Of a DNA stretch of 64,000 nt, positions 12,901 to 27,800 are shown piece after piece. The notes under the pieces are model-generated. The model saw only the letters and a list, made by a program, of their open reading frames with translations, made no database searches and had not been told where the DNA came from. Position 1 is the first letter of the stretch, and each line of letters starts with the position of its first letter. The stretch covers positions 22,018,850 through 22,082,849 of the forward strand of contig NC_084773.1 in NCBI RefSeq assembly GCF_028858725.1. Direction: 5' to 3'. Position numbers and translations under genes: made by a program. The stretch is from Colius striatus. Its lineage: Eukaryota; Chordata; Aves; Coliiformes; Coliidae.

Positions 12901-15900
12901 ACTTTGTGACACTTTCAACACAGATGTTTTAAATTACGAATGGGATGGGATGGGATTTAATCATAATAAATACTTCAGGCTTGAGGTACAGAGGAGCCAA
13001 CAGTAGCCATGGCAACGTGGTCACTCCAGTAAGGCTAATGCAGATTATTTCCAGGGCAGTAGCCTTGTGTGTGCTCAGGAAGCAGAGGTAATGCTTGCTT
13101 GAAGCGATCCTTAAATTAAGGAAAATTCTTTATGCTGAAGCTGTCTTGCCCTCTTTGTTTCCAGCTTCAGGCTGCAAGTGTTTCACAATATCCATATACC
13201 CATCTGCCTTCCAGGAGTGCAAACGCTCCTTCCAGAGAGACACTGGCACAGCCCTGCCTGTGGTCACAGCAGCCCTCAGGCTGGGGAGGCTCTGGGAAGG
13301 AAGGCTGGAGCCGGGCCGGTGGGCGCTCAGCTGCTGTGGAAACCTGTCCCATGCGAGTACCAACTGCCAGGTACCCATCCCAGAGAAAGGCAGCTCCTGC
13401 TGCAGGACCCCAAATCTTCCCTGGTCTTTCTCCCTCCCTGAGGTCTCTAGAAGGCAGAACTCGTATGGTGTACCTTCATTTGATGGTGTTGGGAAGAGGG
13501 ATGACCTTCACCTTTGATGTGTTGCAGGACCCTTCACAGCTTCTCTGGGACCCCAGCCTGGTGAGAGCATGTGTCCCAGTTCAGGCTCAGGAGTCACCAG
13601 GAGGCTCTTCCTCAGGCTCATGTAACATGCAGCAAAGTGCTGAGGGCAGCCAGACTCGGAGGGACTGCTCATGTGGGACAGCACTGAACTTCAGTGGGAT
13701 CATCTGTGCAATAACATCTACGACACGAGGCCCAGGGAATCAGGATCCAGCCCTGATGGCTTGTCTGCTCTGCAGATATTGCAGGGCACTAATACAGCTG
13801 AACGGCTGGAAAAAGACTTCCAGACACACATTCCCCAATGTAAGAATTAACTGGCTTGGATACATGTGATATGGGACCTGTTTGCACTGCAGCACGTCAC
13901 CTTTGGCTTTTTGGGTCTCACACACCCTTTCCTCTTCAGGTAAAGCACCCCAGATGTTTGATTTGTATTTTCATTTCATTTGAGCTTCCAACAGCTCAGC
14001 TATAAGTAGAAGGAGATGTTCCAAAAATACCTGTGTAGTGTCTTTGAAGACGTTACTATTCAGAGAAATAAATATATGAGCCCATCAGGACGCCTGCCTC
14101 TGTCCCTGGTACCACGTTCAAGCCTTTGGCAGGGTTAAGCGTTACACTGGTCAGTGACTGGAGGCACTCTAAGAACTGGGAATGTTTACTTGTGACCAGA
14201 AGCATTCATCTGATGATGAACAGCTCGGTGGTGGCAGCTCCTCCCGGTAGCTGCCCTTCTGCTGGAAGAGGCGTTGGAGTCACAGTCTGCTCAGAGCTTG
14301 GCGTAACTGCCAGGCCAAAGTTGCACCACATGTTGCTGAAGCGGTTGTGCAAGGTCTGTTGCTAACAGCTTCCCGTGGAGATCTGCCACCTCATATCTCC
14401 TCGGGGACATTACCCACAGTGTGGTGGAAGCTGCGGTTCTGCTTCTGTGGTGTCACCTGCAGATTCTGCCACGGGAAAGGGCACGGGGTGCTGGGACTGG
14501 GGCTGGAGGCAGCTGGGAGGCTGGAGGCTCCTCCTCCACAGGAGCCCCCCAGCTGAGCACAGAGGGATGTTCACAGCTGTCCTGGCAGAAGGGGAGAGGG
14601 CCAGTTGCCCTGGGCTGCTTCGGAAGGACATGACCTGCACAGCACAGGCCGTTGCACACTAATATCCAAGGTGGGTGCCTTTCAAACCTACGAGCTGGGC
14701 AAGTCTTGCCCCCAGGACACGCTGGAGTCCTTTTCCCTGCACTACTTCAGCACACAAATAAGTACTTCTGCACAACAGCTTTCAGGGGAAAGCGACAGGA
14801 ACCTTGTGTCTGGTTCACTCCATTGGTTCTACTTCCTTAGATTTAATCTTGTACTAAACCCACAGTGGTGCATGGGCCAGACTCCTGCTTGGGCTCAGCC
14901 TCTTGCATGGCCCACGCTGACTCTGAAGCTGCTAGAGCTATGCTGTTATTTATACTCCCACTAACTCAGAGTAATGCTAAATATGTCCTATTTCAGATGC
15001 AATTTCACGTCTCTGTATGTCTCTGTTCCTCTCTGTCTCCGTTTAGCCTGTTGTCTCCTCCCCATGGTGAGGGCTCCTGGGGAGCAGCCCCATGGCTGTG
15101 CACCCACAGCCCGGCTAGCTGGGGTCCATCAGTTTTAGTAGCAGTCCACGTTTTGTGTGATCTAAGACAAACTGCACTGGCCTCTGTTCCCCTTGCAGCC
15201 ACAGCACAGCTAACCCTGCCCGGAGCAGTGCCGGTCACGTGTGGCACACACGGGCAGCAGCTGAGCACAGAGCCACAGGACATTCGCTCCAAAGGTTTGG
15301 CTGGAACTGTCTCGGGGCTGAAGTTCTTGACCTCCAGCAGCTGAGGGTTGGGCTCTTAAGGTGACAGTCCCACAGAGACATGGGGGATCACTTGCCAAAA
15401 CTGAGATCTGTCATCATGGGGTGACTTTGCGTGTGCAGAAGTGAAGGCAGAGATGCTCAGTGGCTTCCTCTTGCAGGCCTGCAAGAGGCAGAGGCGGCAG
15501 GTTGGGGGAAAGGCGCTGCAGTGCAGCATTGCTTCAAAAGCAAGGTTAACATTCATAAATTCAGACGACCTCTGCTACAGTCATTTCCATTATGCATCTC
15601 TGATCTCTGCCATTGGCATAAAGTGAACTTTGCCAAAGCCCAACTTGCCAAGAACTGTTTGTTTCTTCTTAAAGAATATAAAGGCTGTGGGGATTTTGGT
15701 ACAGAATATGAGTTGTGGCTTACAGTATATGATGTCTGCCTGCAAAAGAAATAAAGCCAAGAAATCTGGCGTTTAGAATCACCCACCGGACTTAAGTTGA
15801 TTTAATTGGTTTCTAAGGGGAAGGATGGAAAAGCAATGCAGGAGTTCTTGTCCCAGGAAGGCAGGATTTCTAGCTGAAATCCAACACAATTAGTGGAGTA

Positions 15901-18900
15901 GGATTCAGCTACTGAAGGCAAATCAAGAGTCAATTGAGTTGCTGCAAAATTTAATATCTTGCTGTCATCTTTGTTCTTAGCAGAGAGTTGCTGTAGCAAC
16001 AGACCAAAAAAAGAACTTGCACTGAAGGAGGAGCCTGCTGCTCTTTTTACAACGACTTTTTATCATCCCTGAATTGCTGTTTATGAGCAGTCAATCACTG
16101 CAGCGGTACCGATGGCCACAGAGGCAGGGCCTGCTCCTGCACACATACAGCCTGTCAGGCAAAGCCCCATGTTTTCAGCTCCTCTCTTTAGCTTGTACAG
16201 GGGTAATTTTCTTTTGTAGGACTGAGCCCATTTTTATCACATGCAGAATGCAGCTACTCCTCAATCCATTTACATCAGCAGTGGCTCTGCACCTTGCAGG
16301 CTAAGGACTGCTTGTGACTACATATCCTATAAATAAGAAACAGCTTTTCCTACCACTTTCTTTCCAGATGCCACAGATGGCACAGTAGCTCAAGAGGAAA
16401 GGGCACGAGGCAGCAGACTGCAGCAGCCTCAGGGCTGGTTCCACAGGTCAGACCTTCCAGAGCCACGAGCATCGGGTCCAAGTGAAGCTGGAGAAACCCC
16501 CCAGCATGTCAGTAGCCGTTGGGCACTGACTTGCTTTCTGACATTTGGGTCGCTGCTATTTATTGTTTGCAGTTGATTTAGTGGCACGTGATCTCCGTTC
16601 CTCCATCTGCAACATGACACTTACTAATCACATTTTTAGGTGCTTTGGGATCCAGGACTGAGAAGCACAGGATGGCTGAAGCCTGGATCTGCTCCAGCCG
16701 CAGGGCAGCTCTGCCGTGTGCCCCACAAATGGCCCCACACACCCCCAGGCCCAGCCGGACCAGCACTCCTGTCTGTGGGGGCCCTCGAATATCCCTACAA
16801 CAAAACAGTCACTGCCTGTCATAGCACATGCACCTCACGTGACAGGAACGAGGGCTGGTGAACCTGCCCTGCACAGCCTGCGCCTGCCACGCTCTGTCGT
16901 GGGGCAGCAGCCAGGGGCACGGGGCCCACTGGGACAGAAATAGGGGCCGATCTGGGACACAGAGGTCTTGTGTATGCCCCTATTTCTTCTCTGTAAATTG
17001 AGTTAGCATTCGTGTGTTCTTCTGGGGGGATGCTCCTGTCTGCGGACGCAAAGCTTGTGTGCGGGCTCAGTACCGCTGCTGCCCTGCCCGTGTTCATGAG
17101 CACCACTGACGTGCCACAGACATTCAGACTATCTTTATGGTTTTGTAAACTTCACCCGGTTGCTCCTCACTCCAGAACAGAGCTGCAGAGAGGCCAGTCC
17201 TGGTGTTGGGAGTGTGGGGACACCAGCAGCCACGGAGGCTCCCAGGGGCCCAGCCCACAGCAGTGCCTGGGCAAGCAGCAGCACCTCAGCACCCGCCTTC
17301 GCCAAGCGACCCCCGCCGCCTTCATCCTGCCTCCCCAGCTCCCTGCCTGCCTCTGAGCAACACGGGAGCCCTGCCTCTACCCTGGCTTGCATTTCATGCT
17401 GAAATTACTCAGGTCTCTTGCACTTGAGGCACATGATGCCAAAGGCCCCGCAGCCGGGCCCCGGCGCTGGGGAGGGCACAGCACGCCGCCTCTTTGTCCA
17501 GCCGCCGTGGCAGCAGCCTCTGCCCGCTCCCGCGTCGCCGGGGGCTTACAGCAGGAGAGGGGAGAGAAGAAAAGGAAAAGCCTGGGAAACTGAGACTGCA
17601 CTGTGCTGCTCACACAAAGGGCTATTGTTCGGGGGGCTCAGAGATGCATTTTAGTAGGCCAGCCTGTCCTCCGCGGAGCGCGGCCCCGGAGCGGCACACA
17701 GGCCGAAGGGAAGCTGCATGCAGGGCCCTCTGTCTAAAGTGACAGCGATTGATGAAGGAAAACGGGCCAAATGGAAAACAGGCCTTTCAGGGAGAATTTA
17801 GCCCTCTCATTAGAGCTGAATACAGCTGGACAAAGGGGCCTTCTCCTGGAGAAGCCCTGGGCTCCAGCCACATTCACAACTTCATTGTAAATTCCAGCAC
17901 GACAGTGTCATTTCCTGAAAGGCTGGAAAGGTTTGGGGTTTTTTTAAGCACCCCTTCTCAGTAACACATGCCTGAGGAGGAAGCCTTTCCTCTCTTCATG
18001 GCTCAGCTGTGCAGCTCTCCAGACCTGCACAGGGAGTGGAAGGAGAGCGGTCAGTGCTTTTCTTTCTCTCAAGAAAGAATGACCACCGAGGACCTTGCTC
18101 ACCTGTTTAGTGACTATTACAGCAACTTCATCTCTTAAAACAGAGAAAGCCATGTTACAGTTTTGGTGCTGCTTAGGACAGTGAAAAGCACTGACAATTG
18201 GGACAACATGAGAAAGGGAAGTGCAGCAAAGAGATCAAAATGATAGATGGTAGTTATTGTCCACCTAAACACTGTAATGGGCAGGTAAACGGACTTGCAT
18301 TGGCACAGCTCAGCACAAAGGGTTCACACAACGCTCTCACCTCTTCAGCTGCCCTCACAGCATCTCCCAGGTCTGCTCCTGCTCCTGCTCCTGCCTCCAC
18401 CACACCTCCTCCACTGCCTCCAAGGGCCAAACACCATCCCCCTCAAGCTGCTCTCCACATCAGTGCTGAGGCTGCCAGAGCGCCGCGGAGCCCTGCCAAG
18501 GAGCCCCAGCCAGGGGGAGGCAGGCGGTGGGCCCGGCACAGGGGCTTCGGGTGCCCCAGCCCAGGGCCCACACAGGCACTAACACTTTCAATTACAAGCT
18601 GCTTCCCAAGTTCTTGGCCTCAGTGTCAATTTAAAAGACAGGGATTTTCTCATTTCCTCCACCAACTCAGCTGAATGCAAAGTAGCTCAGGATAACAACA
18701 GCAACAGGAGCTGAAGGGCCAGCGTGACGAGGGAAGCAGCCGGTGCATCCAAGGGCTGGCTCTCTGGGGTTTTGGTGCAGAGGCAGACAGAAAACTGTTC
18801 AGTCTGCACCACTGCAACACAGTGTTTCTGGCAGTTCCTCTTTCCTTAGACATTTCCTTCTGCTACAGCCCAAATTACACCCAGACATGCTTTGCAAGGT

Positions 18901-19056
18901 AAAGCCAGCTCTTGGTAGGAGGTGTGTAACAGCACATGTGCTTCGTATTTGGTAAAAAAAGGAGAACAGTGCTAATTATTGTTATACAGTGAGGCCCGAG
19001 AACTAACCCCACTGTGATGGGTTTGCTTAGTGTGGATGAGAAAAAGAGGGAAAGCT

Positions 19057-19149
19057 GGAGAGGAGAGGAGAGGAGAGGAGAGGAGAGGAGAGGAGAGGAG
19101 AGGAGAGGAGAGGAGAGGAGAGGAGAGGAGAGGAGAGGAGAGGAGAGGA
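19057..19149. repeat. Pure (GGAGA)n purine pentanucleotide array
   Basis: About 18 perfect copies of a GGAGA pentanucleotide form an uninterrupted purine-only tract on the plus strand. It abuts a CR1-like fragment directly on its right. Such homopurine tracts can form triplex DNA and vary in length between individuals. Confidence 0.95.
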
Positions 19150-19210
19150 TCACAGGATGGTAGGGGTTTGGAAGCAACCTTTAGAGACCATCTGGTCCAC
19201 CCCTTGCTAA
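19149..19210 (-). mobile_element. CR1 LINE 3'-end fragment (reverse orientation)
   Basis: The plus-strand text GATCACAGGATGGTAGGGGT followed by TTGGAAGCAACCTTTAGAGA and a CATCTGGTCCACCCC block matches the reverse complement of the CR1 3' terminus: the bird consensus reads roughly 'ATCATAGAATGGTTTGGGTT, GGAAGGGACCTTTAGAGATC'. Only about 60 bp are recognisable. The (GGAGA)n array occupies the place where the CR1 terminal 8-mer repeats would normally be. Confidence 0.75.
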
Positions 19211-21584
19211 GTGGCGTCAGGGCTCATGTACACTGTTCCTGCCAGCTAGCTCTGCCCGTGTCCCGGAGGCACAGCGCTGCCGATGGAAAGCCTGAACCTG
19301 ACGGAGTGGTGCTGATGGAGACACCCCTTCCCTGTGAGAAGAAGGCTATTGACTGAGGCAGCAGAAATCAGGCTTTCCTGGAACAGCTGAAGCAATACAA
19401 GCACTTTGCTCTATCAGCATGCCTGGGGCTGGCCATGTGCCCTGCCTGGGCCTGCAGAAGGGCTTGGGCAGATATCCCCAGCAATAAGGTGTCACCATGC
19501 CCAAGCCATGTGCCACCGCTCCCTGAGGAGGGTCGCTGGACCCTCTCTCAGCTGTGAGGACAGCGATGCCCCTTGCAGGTCACGGTCAATGCCAGCACCT
19601 TCACGCACGCTGCAGCTCGGCAAAGCTGTGGGCTGCCCGTGGCACTGAGCTAGGGCTCACAGAGCCCACTCTGCTCCATGGGGACACTGCTTCTGCCCAG
19701 GAACAGCCAGTTGGTGAAGAAAGGGAGCAGCATTTTAAACTGCCACGGTGATTAGCTGCAGGCACAGCTGCCCCAGCCCTAGCTGTGGCCTCCCCTGGCT
19801 GTGCCTGCAGAATGCAAAGTGGCTCCAGAAGTGAAGCAAGACAGTGATCTGCTTTTATGCCTGTTTTTAAAGCTCATTTTCTTCCCTCTATTCTCAGCAT
19901 CACTGTGCTTTGGGTTAGAAAATTTGTGTGCATGGTGAATCTAATTTGATTTTTATCACTTTTGTCTCCCTCTTCCTATTTTGCACACTACATTAGGCTT
20001 TTGTTCCAATGCAGTTAAAAGCAGATTTACTGTGTGATGAGGCGCTGCCTGGCAGTGGCTGGTAGAGCTTCAGAGGAAAGGCAAGTGTCACATAATAGAT
20101 ATGCTATTGATAAGCTGGGGAAGCTTCCACACCAAGGAGACTCAGGAGAGCAGGGATTGTCACCAGCCACAAACCCAATTGTATTGGAGTAGGTTCTTTG
20201 GTTGGAGAGCTGCGCTGCGTGAAGATTGGGTTCACTAGAGCTGCAGCAACCACGTGGGACTGTGCCAGGAAGACTCGAAGAGCTCTGACAGAAATAGCAG
20301 CTCTGCTGTTGTTCAGTTACACACTGATGTCTGATTTCTCTTTTCTCGTTTTTAAGCTCCCTATGAGTTGACTGACTGTGCTGTTTCTGCAGCCCCATGT
20401 AACATGAAGGCGGGCAGGGAGCAGCCTGTTTGTCACCAGAGCCCCTGTCCCACCCTGGAGGGGCCCTGTTGTGCAGCACACCTCAGCCACCCAGGCTGGG
20501 CCAGTTCCTCCTGTAGTGCCGCTGGAGGAGGTGCATGTGAATCCCTGGAAAACTTCCAGTTAGTGGGGCTCTCCAAAAGCACAGCCCAGGAATCAGGGCA
20601 CTGCCCTCTCTGGAAATCAAGAGTGGAAATTCGAGTTAGATGTCTCCAAAGACAAAGCAGAGACACGGCCCGGCATCTCGGGTTTCAACTTCTCAAATAG
20701 ACAGATGTGCTTTTTAATCCATTTCCCTACTAGAAAATACAGCAGCAACCTTGACCACCTGCATCAGGTTTAAAGAGGATGCAAGTCCTGATGCGCTGGG
20801 TTTCCCAGACTGCAGAGGTGTGATACCCAGTCAGCTCTCACTGTACAAACACATCTCTTTTCAGCAAGGACACAACACTGTGTCATGGGGCAACTGTCCA
20901 AAGCTCTGCTGTCTCAAGGCTACGCGCTGGACGCGACAGCTCCAAATTGAGGAGCTCAGTAAAACACATGTGTGTACAACAGGAACTCAGCAGCGCTCTG
21001 CCAGCTGTCTATATGCCCAGGATCCCTGCAAAATGTTCATAGAGTGTTGCTGTCAGATCTAACTGGCAACCTCAACAATACTGCAAACAACACAGGCTGC
21101 TTACTCACTGGGAGTCAAGGACAGTATCATCATTTGCATGAAAGGCAACACTTTGGGGGAGGTTTTTACAATACTTCAAAGAAGCATTTAGCTCTTGAGG
21201 AAGAGATAATCCTGATACTCCTGTCCTGACAGAATGAAAACCAGGACAGGATGAGGTGGAACAAAGGCACATACTTTGCTAGAAATCACAGAGCACATCT
21301 CCAGCAGAGCCCCAGGCTGGTCCCAGCCCCGGGGCTCCTCAGTCACACTGCCCAGGACTAACTTGTGATATTCTAATCAGCTTGCAGTCTGACTTTCTGA
21401 ATGACACACCAAATGTCAACCAAGTCATACGTATAAGCCCGCGCTTCATTCTTGTCACAAGATGCTGATTTACCTGCACTCAGGATATTATTTGTCCATC
21501 CTTTCTGTCTCAGATAACTCAAGAAGTGCTACTTGTATAGCTCTTTTCATGGCACACACCAAAGGACCTATTCAATCTCCCCTC

Positions 21585-21885
21585 TTCCAGCACCTAAAGG
21601 GCCCTGCAAGAAAGCTGGAGAGGGACTTGTACAGTAGTGATAGGACAGGGGGTAATGGCTTCAGATTGAAAGAGAGGAGATTTAGACTGAATGTAAGGAA
21701 TAAGTTCCCTGTGAGAGTGGTGAGGCTCTGGCACAGGCTGCCCAGAGAGGCTGTGGATGTCCTGTCCCTGGAAGTGTTGAAGGCCAAATTGAGTAGGGGC
21801 TTTGAGCAAACCTGTCTAGTGGAAGGTGTCCCTGCCCATGGCAGGGGGGTTGGACTGGATGATCTTCCAAGCAAAAGGATTCTAC
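21585..21885 (+). mobile_element. CR1 LINE fragment, 5'-truncated, 3' part of ORF2 and tail
   Basis: Roughly 300 bp match the familiar 3' portion of avian CR1. They include the AAGAAAGCTGGAGAGGGACT block, GTGATAGGACAGGGGGTAAT, CTGGCACAGGCTGCCCAGAG, GTCTAGTGGAAGGTGTCCCT and GGATGATCTTCCAAG near the end. The last bases diverge from consensus and no tidy terminal 8-mer repeat follows. It is an old, 5'-truncated copy in the forward orientation, and its reading frame is a non-functional remnant of a reverse-transcriptase-bearing element. Confidence 0.9.
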
Positions 21886-24800
21886 ATTTTTTTCTTTACA
21901 AACAAGTTTCAAGTCTCCTGTTCCCAGGCAGCATGAGCCAAGCAATGCAGGATCTCACAGCATCCTCATGATCAGCTGCACAGGTACCTTCTATCCTTGC
22001 TGAACAGTACCACGAACCCCCTCACCTAATGCTTGTTTATCTTCTGACTCTCTTCTCACTTAAAAGTATGGGTGGAACAGGGTGTTTTCACAGAGGTTTT
22101 GTCTGGGATTTTAGTGTTAGTGTTCCCCCCAGGCAGATATGTAGATAGCCCAGAAATATTTACAGAAAACAAAGACTGGAAGTTATCTGGAGCACCAACA
22201 GCTCCTTTCCCTTCTACTGGCCTAAGGAAAGCAGTGCTGGGAGATGCAGTCCTTTCTCAGCCACCATTCTGGCAGCTCCTGTCTCTTGTTTCTTGGCATC
22301 CTTCCTGTGGCCCCTTTTGCTCCTGGTCTAGGTCCTTCCCAGAGCTGTTTCATTGCCAGCTTTTGGCATCTAGCCCTTGGCATGCACTGAAAAGGTGGAA
22401 ACAGAGCTGACACCAGCACTAGAGCCTGCTGCAGCCTCCCAGAGAATGTGCTGCATGCGCACGGACTCGGGCCAGAGCAGAGAGCACTATTTCCTGAGAA
22501 AATCACCCAGCAATGTCACTCATTTCATAACCACCAAACCTGAGCCAGGCCCTAGAAGAACAGCATGCAGGACACTGCAGCTCTTCAACTGCAAATGGTT
22601 TTACAATGCTACAAAAAGTCTTCATCAACACTACAAGACTTTTGCTCTGCCATGCTCTGCACAAAACTAAGTACCACAGATGGCTGTGCGAAGGCAGGTG
22701 TGGTTCAGGGTTCAACCTGGGGGAAGAGCTGCTGCTCCCTCTTCCATCAGCTCTCACTCTTCATCCAAAACAGCTCTGGTTCAGAGAGCATCCAGGTTAA
22801 AGGTGAGCAGAAATAGTAACCGGCAGCTCCACGATGTCTTGCAAGATGATAACCCAGGGGGTCACCGGGCAAGGGAAGCCACAGACCGGCAGATGGGTGG
22901 CCGCCTGAGGTTCACTCCTGTGTAGTGATTTACCCCACCAGGTAACACACAGCTGACTGAACATCGCTCAGGATGCTCCATTCCAGCTCAGGAGCCACAT
23001 CCCACAAACTGCAGGTGGTTCTTCACACATCCTTCACCCAAGCACAGGAAAGCTGGTCCCGGGAAACTGTCTCAGACACACTTTGAATCAGATATGTAAC
23101 ACATCACAAGTGCAGCTTGCTGCCAAGGCAAACTGCAAATGCAATGAACACTCATGGGTGACAGGTGTAACCCTCTGGAGGCATTTTACACCCTCCAAAA
23201 CAAAATCTTACCGATAGGAATTTGGGTGAATGACCCGTACCAGCAGTAAATTGGGTTCATTACTCCCAAAGGGTCATCATCTGGCCCTAGGAAATGAGTT
23301 TGATTATCTGTCATGTTTCAGAAATCCAAAATAACAAGTCTTGTTTCTCTGGCTTCATTATTCTGCAGCTAAGACAAATGACTGCCTTGCACTGAAGAGC
23401 TTCCCTCAAGCAGAGGGCGAGGTGTGCTGGCAGGGCAGCACTGGAGAGCAAGATGGCCTTGCCAGAGGATTGGTATCCACAGCCCAGGAGCCTAACGAGC
23501 CACTGCAAGTATTTCATGTGAGCCTCATTTGATGAGACAAGTCTGCTTCTAACAGCCACGTAGTCATGGATATAGAACAAACAAATCTCTAAACTGCAGA
23601 AAAACAGAGAGAAAATTTAAACCCGGAGTTTGTTCTAGACTCTGCTCCCTGTGGAGTTGCACAACTTCCCCAGTTTCACTTTAACATACCTTCATAATTT
23701 AATGTCAAATAGCTGGGGCCCAAGTGGAGTCTGGATTCCCTGCAGTTGATTTCACAGATGGAGCTCAGCAATACCTAACTCAGAAGGCATCTCCCCTTAG
23801 CATCTGAAAAACATAGCGCTGTAGAATCTGATATCTGCTAGAAAGAGCATTCATCACAGTGCAGCAATACTGAAAAGTTCCAGCAACCAGAACATGTGAG
23901 GGAGATGCTTACTGCCTGGAAGAGCACGTAACAGTGTGAAGGGTTCACACTGAGTGGTGGTGCTTTGTGAGACCCCAACGGAGACTGTGTGTTTGGAATG
24001 GAATGTGAATTACCAAATCTGAGCTGTGTTCTCTGTCTTTAAGATGGAGCTGAAAGTGCTGAGCTGCTGTTTTAAAAACGTTCTCAGAATTGTCCAGAAG
24101 TCTGTCAGCAGTCACAGCCGAATCTCTCACCAGCTCCTCTTTCTATCATGCCCAGATGTAAGACAGAAGCCCTTGTAGGATCATCATTTTGCATCCCCAG
24201 GCAGCCCAGCCTTTCTCCTTCACCCTGCGTGCCCTGGCAAGATGGAAGCACACAGACCATTTTCCACTTTGCACTCTCTTCAAATTGTCTTTCCATGTGT
24301 GGGAGTCGAGTAGTCTCTGCACGTAATAAATTCTTTTTAAGAAACAGTGAAGGACAGATGGAAGCATCATCTGAATCCTGACGCTGCTTTCACTATTCTT
24401 CACGTACAAATACCCTGAAAAACTGTAAAGAGTGATTTTTTTCATCCAGCAACCTCAGAGCACAAAGGAGCACAGATGTGAGGTGACACACTGTTCTCAC
24501 CTTGGTTACATCCTTCATTTCACACATCTGCAGCGTTCAGACCTCTCACTCTCCAGGTATTTTCTCTTGAAAGGCACCCTTCCAAATGAGATTTCCGAGT
24601 TGCACGTGCTAGTGCCTCAAGAGGTAGGAACAACCCTGCTAGCAGATGGACACAGCTCAGGGGACAGGCCCAGTACACACCACAGCCCATGGAAAGGCAC
24701 CTGTCCTGAAAACGTTGCGCTTAGCTTCTCTGTGTTACACAGAGCCACAAAGAACAAGTGAGATTCGGTGTTCTCAGCAATGGAAACCCCCTTTGAGGAT

Positions 24801-27800
24801 GACTCACAGTGAGCCCGGCTTCCTGTCACACAAACTCCCGTTACAGTCACGTCTGAGCAGCTCTTCCACTGCACCAAACCGAAAGCACAGGGACACGATT
24901 CTAAAGGCACTACTTTGTGTAAAACAGAATTCAAGCAGGCAATCCAACTGTGTCTCACATTTTAACAGGCAGTGCTGGCTTCCCACTTAAAAGCAGTTGT
25001 GTCTAAAATAGAAACTCATTTTTATTAGTAGATCAGTGTAATAGGTTTTTTAAAACATAAATCCCACAACCTCAGTCTCCCCAAAAGGTATTTTAAGTGT
25101 GTGAGTGTGTGCAGTTCCCTCTCAGATATTCTTAACAGAGGATTTCCACTTAGTAACATCATGTAATCCTTCTACGTCGGACACATCTGCAGAACTCAGA
25201 TTACAATTAAGCTGAACTGATGACAGCCGTGTTCAGCTGCAATGCCCACGGAGCTCACAGGCAGGAAGAGCAGAAGGAAAAATAACAGTGGATGCTAAAA
25301 AGAGACTAAATGTCATGTTTCATGGTTGAAATCAACCTAATCAGTAACAAGTGAGGCCTCCTGGCCTCCTACAGATCTTCCAGTTCTGGTCACTGAAGGA
25401 GTTTACACTGGCTTAGCAATTCAGAAACTTCACATAGGACCAGAGTGTTCCAGTGAGGAGAAATCATCCAGGCTGGGATCAACTTCAGTTAGGGTGGAGA
25501 AAGCCATCCCTCATAGGCATAGCTCCAATATACCCACCTCTGATACAAATCATTTCTGCCAATGAATGGACCTTTACTATTCTGTCCAGGGAACTGGTTT
25601 TTGGGATGTTTGTTTGGGTTTTTTTCCAAAAACGTTCATTTATCTTCTACAAATACGCAACAGCCTCCTCTGGGAAAGCCTGGCAGTCCAGCTCACTGCC
25701 CTTGCTGTGTCAGCACAGCCTTGGAGCAGCAGACTCGTCCTTCATCATTCAGAAGGACTTTCAGTGCCACTCTTTCCCCAGAGCAGCAAAGGCAGGACGG
25801 CCAGGGACAGGGGCTGCAGCGTCAGACAAGCCACACGGCTCCTCGGCTGCCTCCTGCATGCAGGCAGCACACCTGACACAGCACCTTTCATGGCAACCAC
25901 AACTTCAAACAGACAAAATACCATCTCACCAGAGCTACAGGAAGCCACCAAGAGCTAGCAGTAAAGTCAGAGGAAAGATGGAGGTCTAAAGATTTCAGTT
26001 GGCAGTATTTTTTTATCAGAGGGCAGCAGAGGCAGGGGGGAAATTTCAAAGCACAGTTTCCATGGGCTTTATGCCCCTCTCCTCTCTCTACAGCTATGAT
26101 TAGACCAGCTGATAATATGTTGCCTTCAAACGTCACCTCATAAAAGAATGAAACAGATTTCAGCTTCAGAAAGGTACACATCCTGTGCCAGTGCCTTTGC
26201 TAACCAGCCAGGGGCTGCGATTCCAACAGCAGTAGCTGGGACAGGCAGAGCTCTGGTTTAGATTCTCATTATTACAATTCCCTTTCAGTTAAACAACTTT
26301 TTTAAAGCAGCAGAGAGGAAGCAGAAGATTTGCTTCCTTTACATTATCCATCAGTTGGAGGTGACTTGCAGCCTCTTTCTGCAGTGTGTGGTCTCCTTGA
26401 TCAAGCTGCTTTATTTAAACCACGTGAATGCAGCCTGCTCAGTCTGATATGCTGACTGAAGCTGAAACACACACATGAAACCCTCAGCCACAGGAAAGAT
26501 CCCAAAAGCCCTTTGACTCGAGCCTCTCAGCAGGAGGCAACTTTTTACTATACACATGTACTGCCCCCCTCCCCCCAAAAATGGGAATTGTCTGGCTGGT
26601 CACAGCCAAACCCTGTTCTGGCAGCAGCAGAGGCAGCACGCTGAGAGCACGACTCCCCGCCAGGCTCTGGGGGATGTGTCTGTCCACTGGGACAGAACTG
26701 GAACATGCCAATCCCCACAGTCTGGGTGCAGTGAGCCACTGAGTCCCACAGTGCCATGGCCCCATGGCCGTGCTCCATGCAGCACTCGGCACCTTCTCCT
26801 GGCACGGAGCCCTGTGGACACACGCTGCTGCGCAGAGCCCGCGCCTGCTGCACACCCGGCAGCACCAGCGGGACACACAGCATCCTCCCCACGAAGGAAT
26901 CAGCAAATTGACTTCTGAGTGCAGTGGATGAAGCTGCAGCTAGCACACCACCAGTTACACCAGCACATCGAGCTCAAGTACTGTGCTTTTCCCAGCCATG
27001 CCTGCTGGTTGCATGGGGCAGTTTTGACTGATGATGGAAGAATGTGACCACCCAACAAAACTTGGTGCTGCTTCTCTTACTGCCCACTTGATGATGCTTT
27101 GCTCTTTCCATTAAAAACTCCTGAAGAGACAAGCTTTTGCCATTAATGGAGACCCTTTTACAAACACAGGCAAGCCCTGACAGTGGCACGGCAGATCCAC
27201 TGCAGTAATTTAGTGACCTCCTCTACTGACAAGAGTGACACCTGGGTGTGTTTTACAGTAACTTTCCCAGGGGAACTTTCATTCTACACAGTCACAGGCA
27301 GAGAAACCGTCACTGCTGCTGTCCAGTGAAGGCAATTTCAACAACAGATGGACTGAACTTTGCACACACCTTCCTTGGCTTTTGAAAGACAGTGTATGAG
27401 ACTGCTTACTCAAAGATCCTGCAACAGGGCTTCTCACCACAAGGGTGGGTGTTTGCGTATACCACCCTTCCCTCTTTCTCTTCCCCAAGGAATGTGAGCC
27501 CAGGTATAAAGACAGAAAATCTTAAAAAGACTTTTTTAACAACTCTGGCAGCAAAACCACAGTAATTTTGAGGATTCCTAGTTTTCCAATCGTTAAAGCT
27601 CATGCTAGCTCAGCAGACACTTTGGCAAATCCCTGTTTTCTGGATGTCAAAATGGATCCAAAGCCACAAAATTGTATCCATGACTGGAAGAGCAAGAACT
27701 CCTGAACTGTGCTGCTTCTTCCCTTCCTCAGAGTGAGACAGCACAAAGGACTGGCTCCCATTAGAGCAGTCCAACTGGTTTGCAGCTGACACCACAGGCT

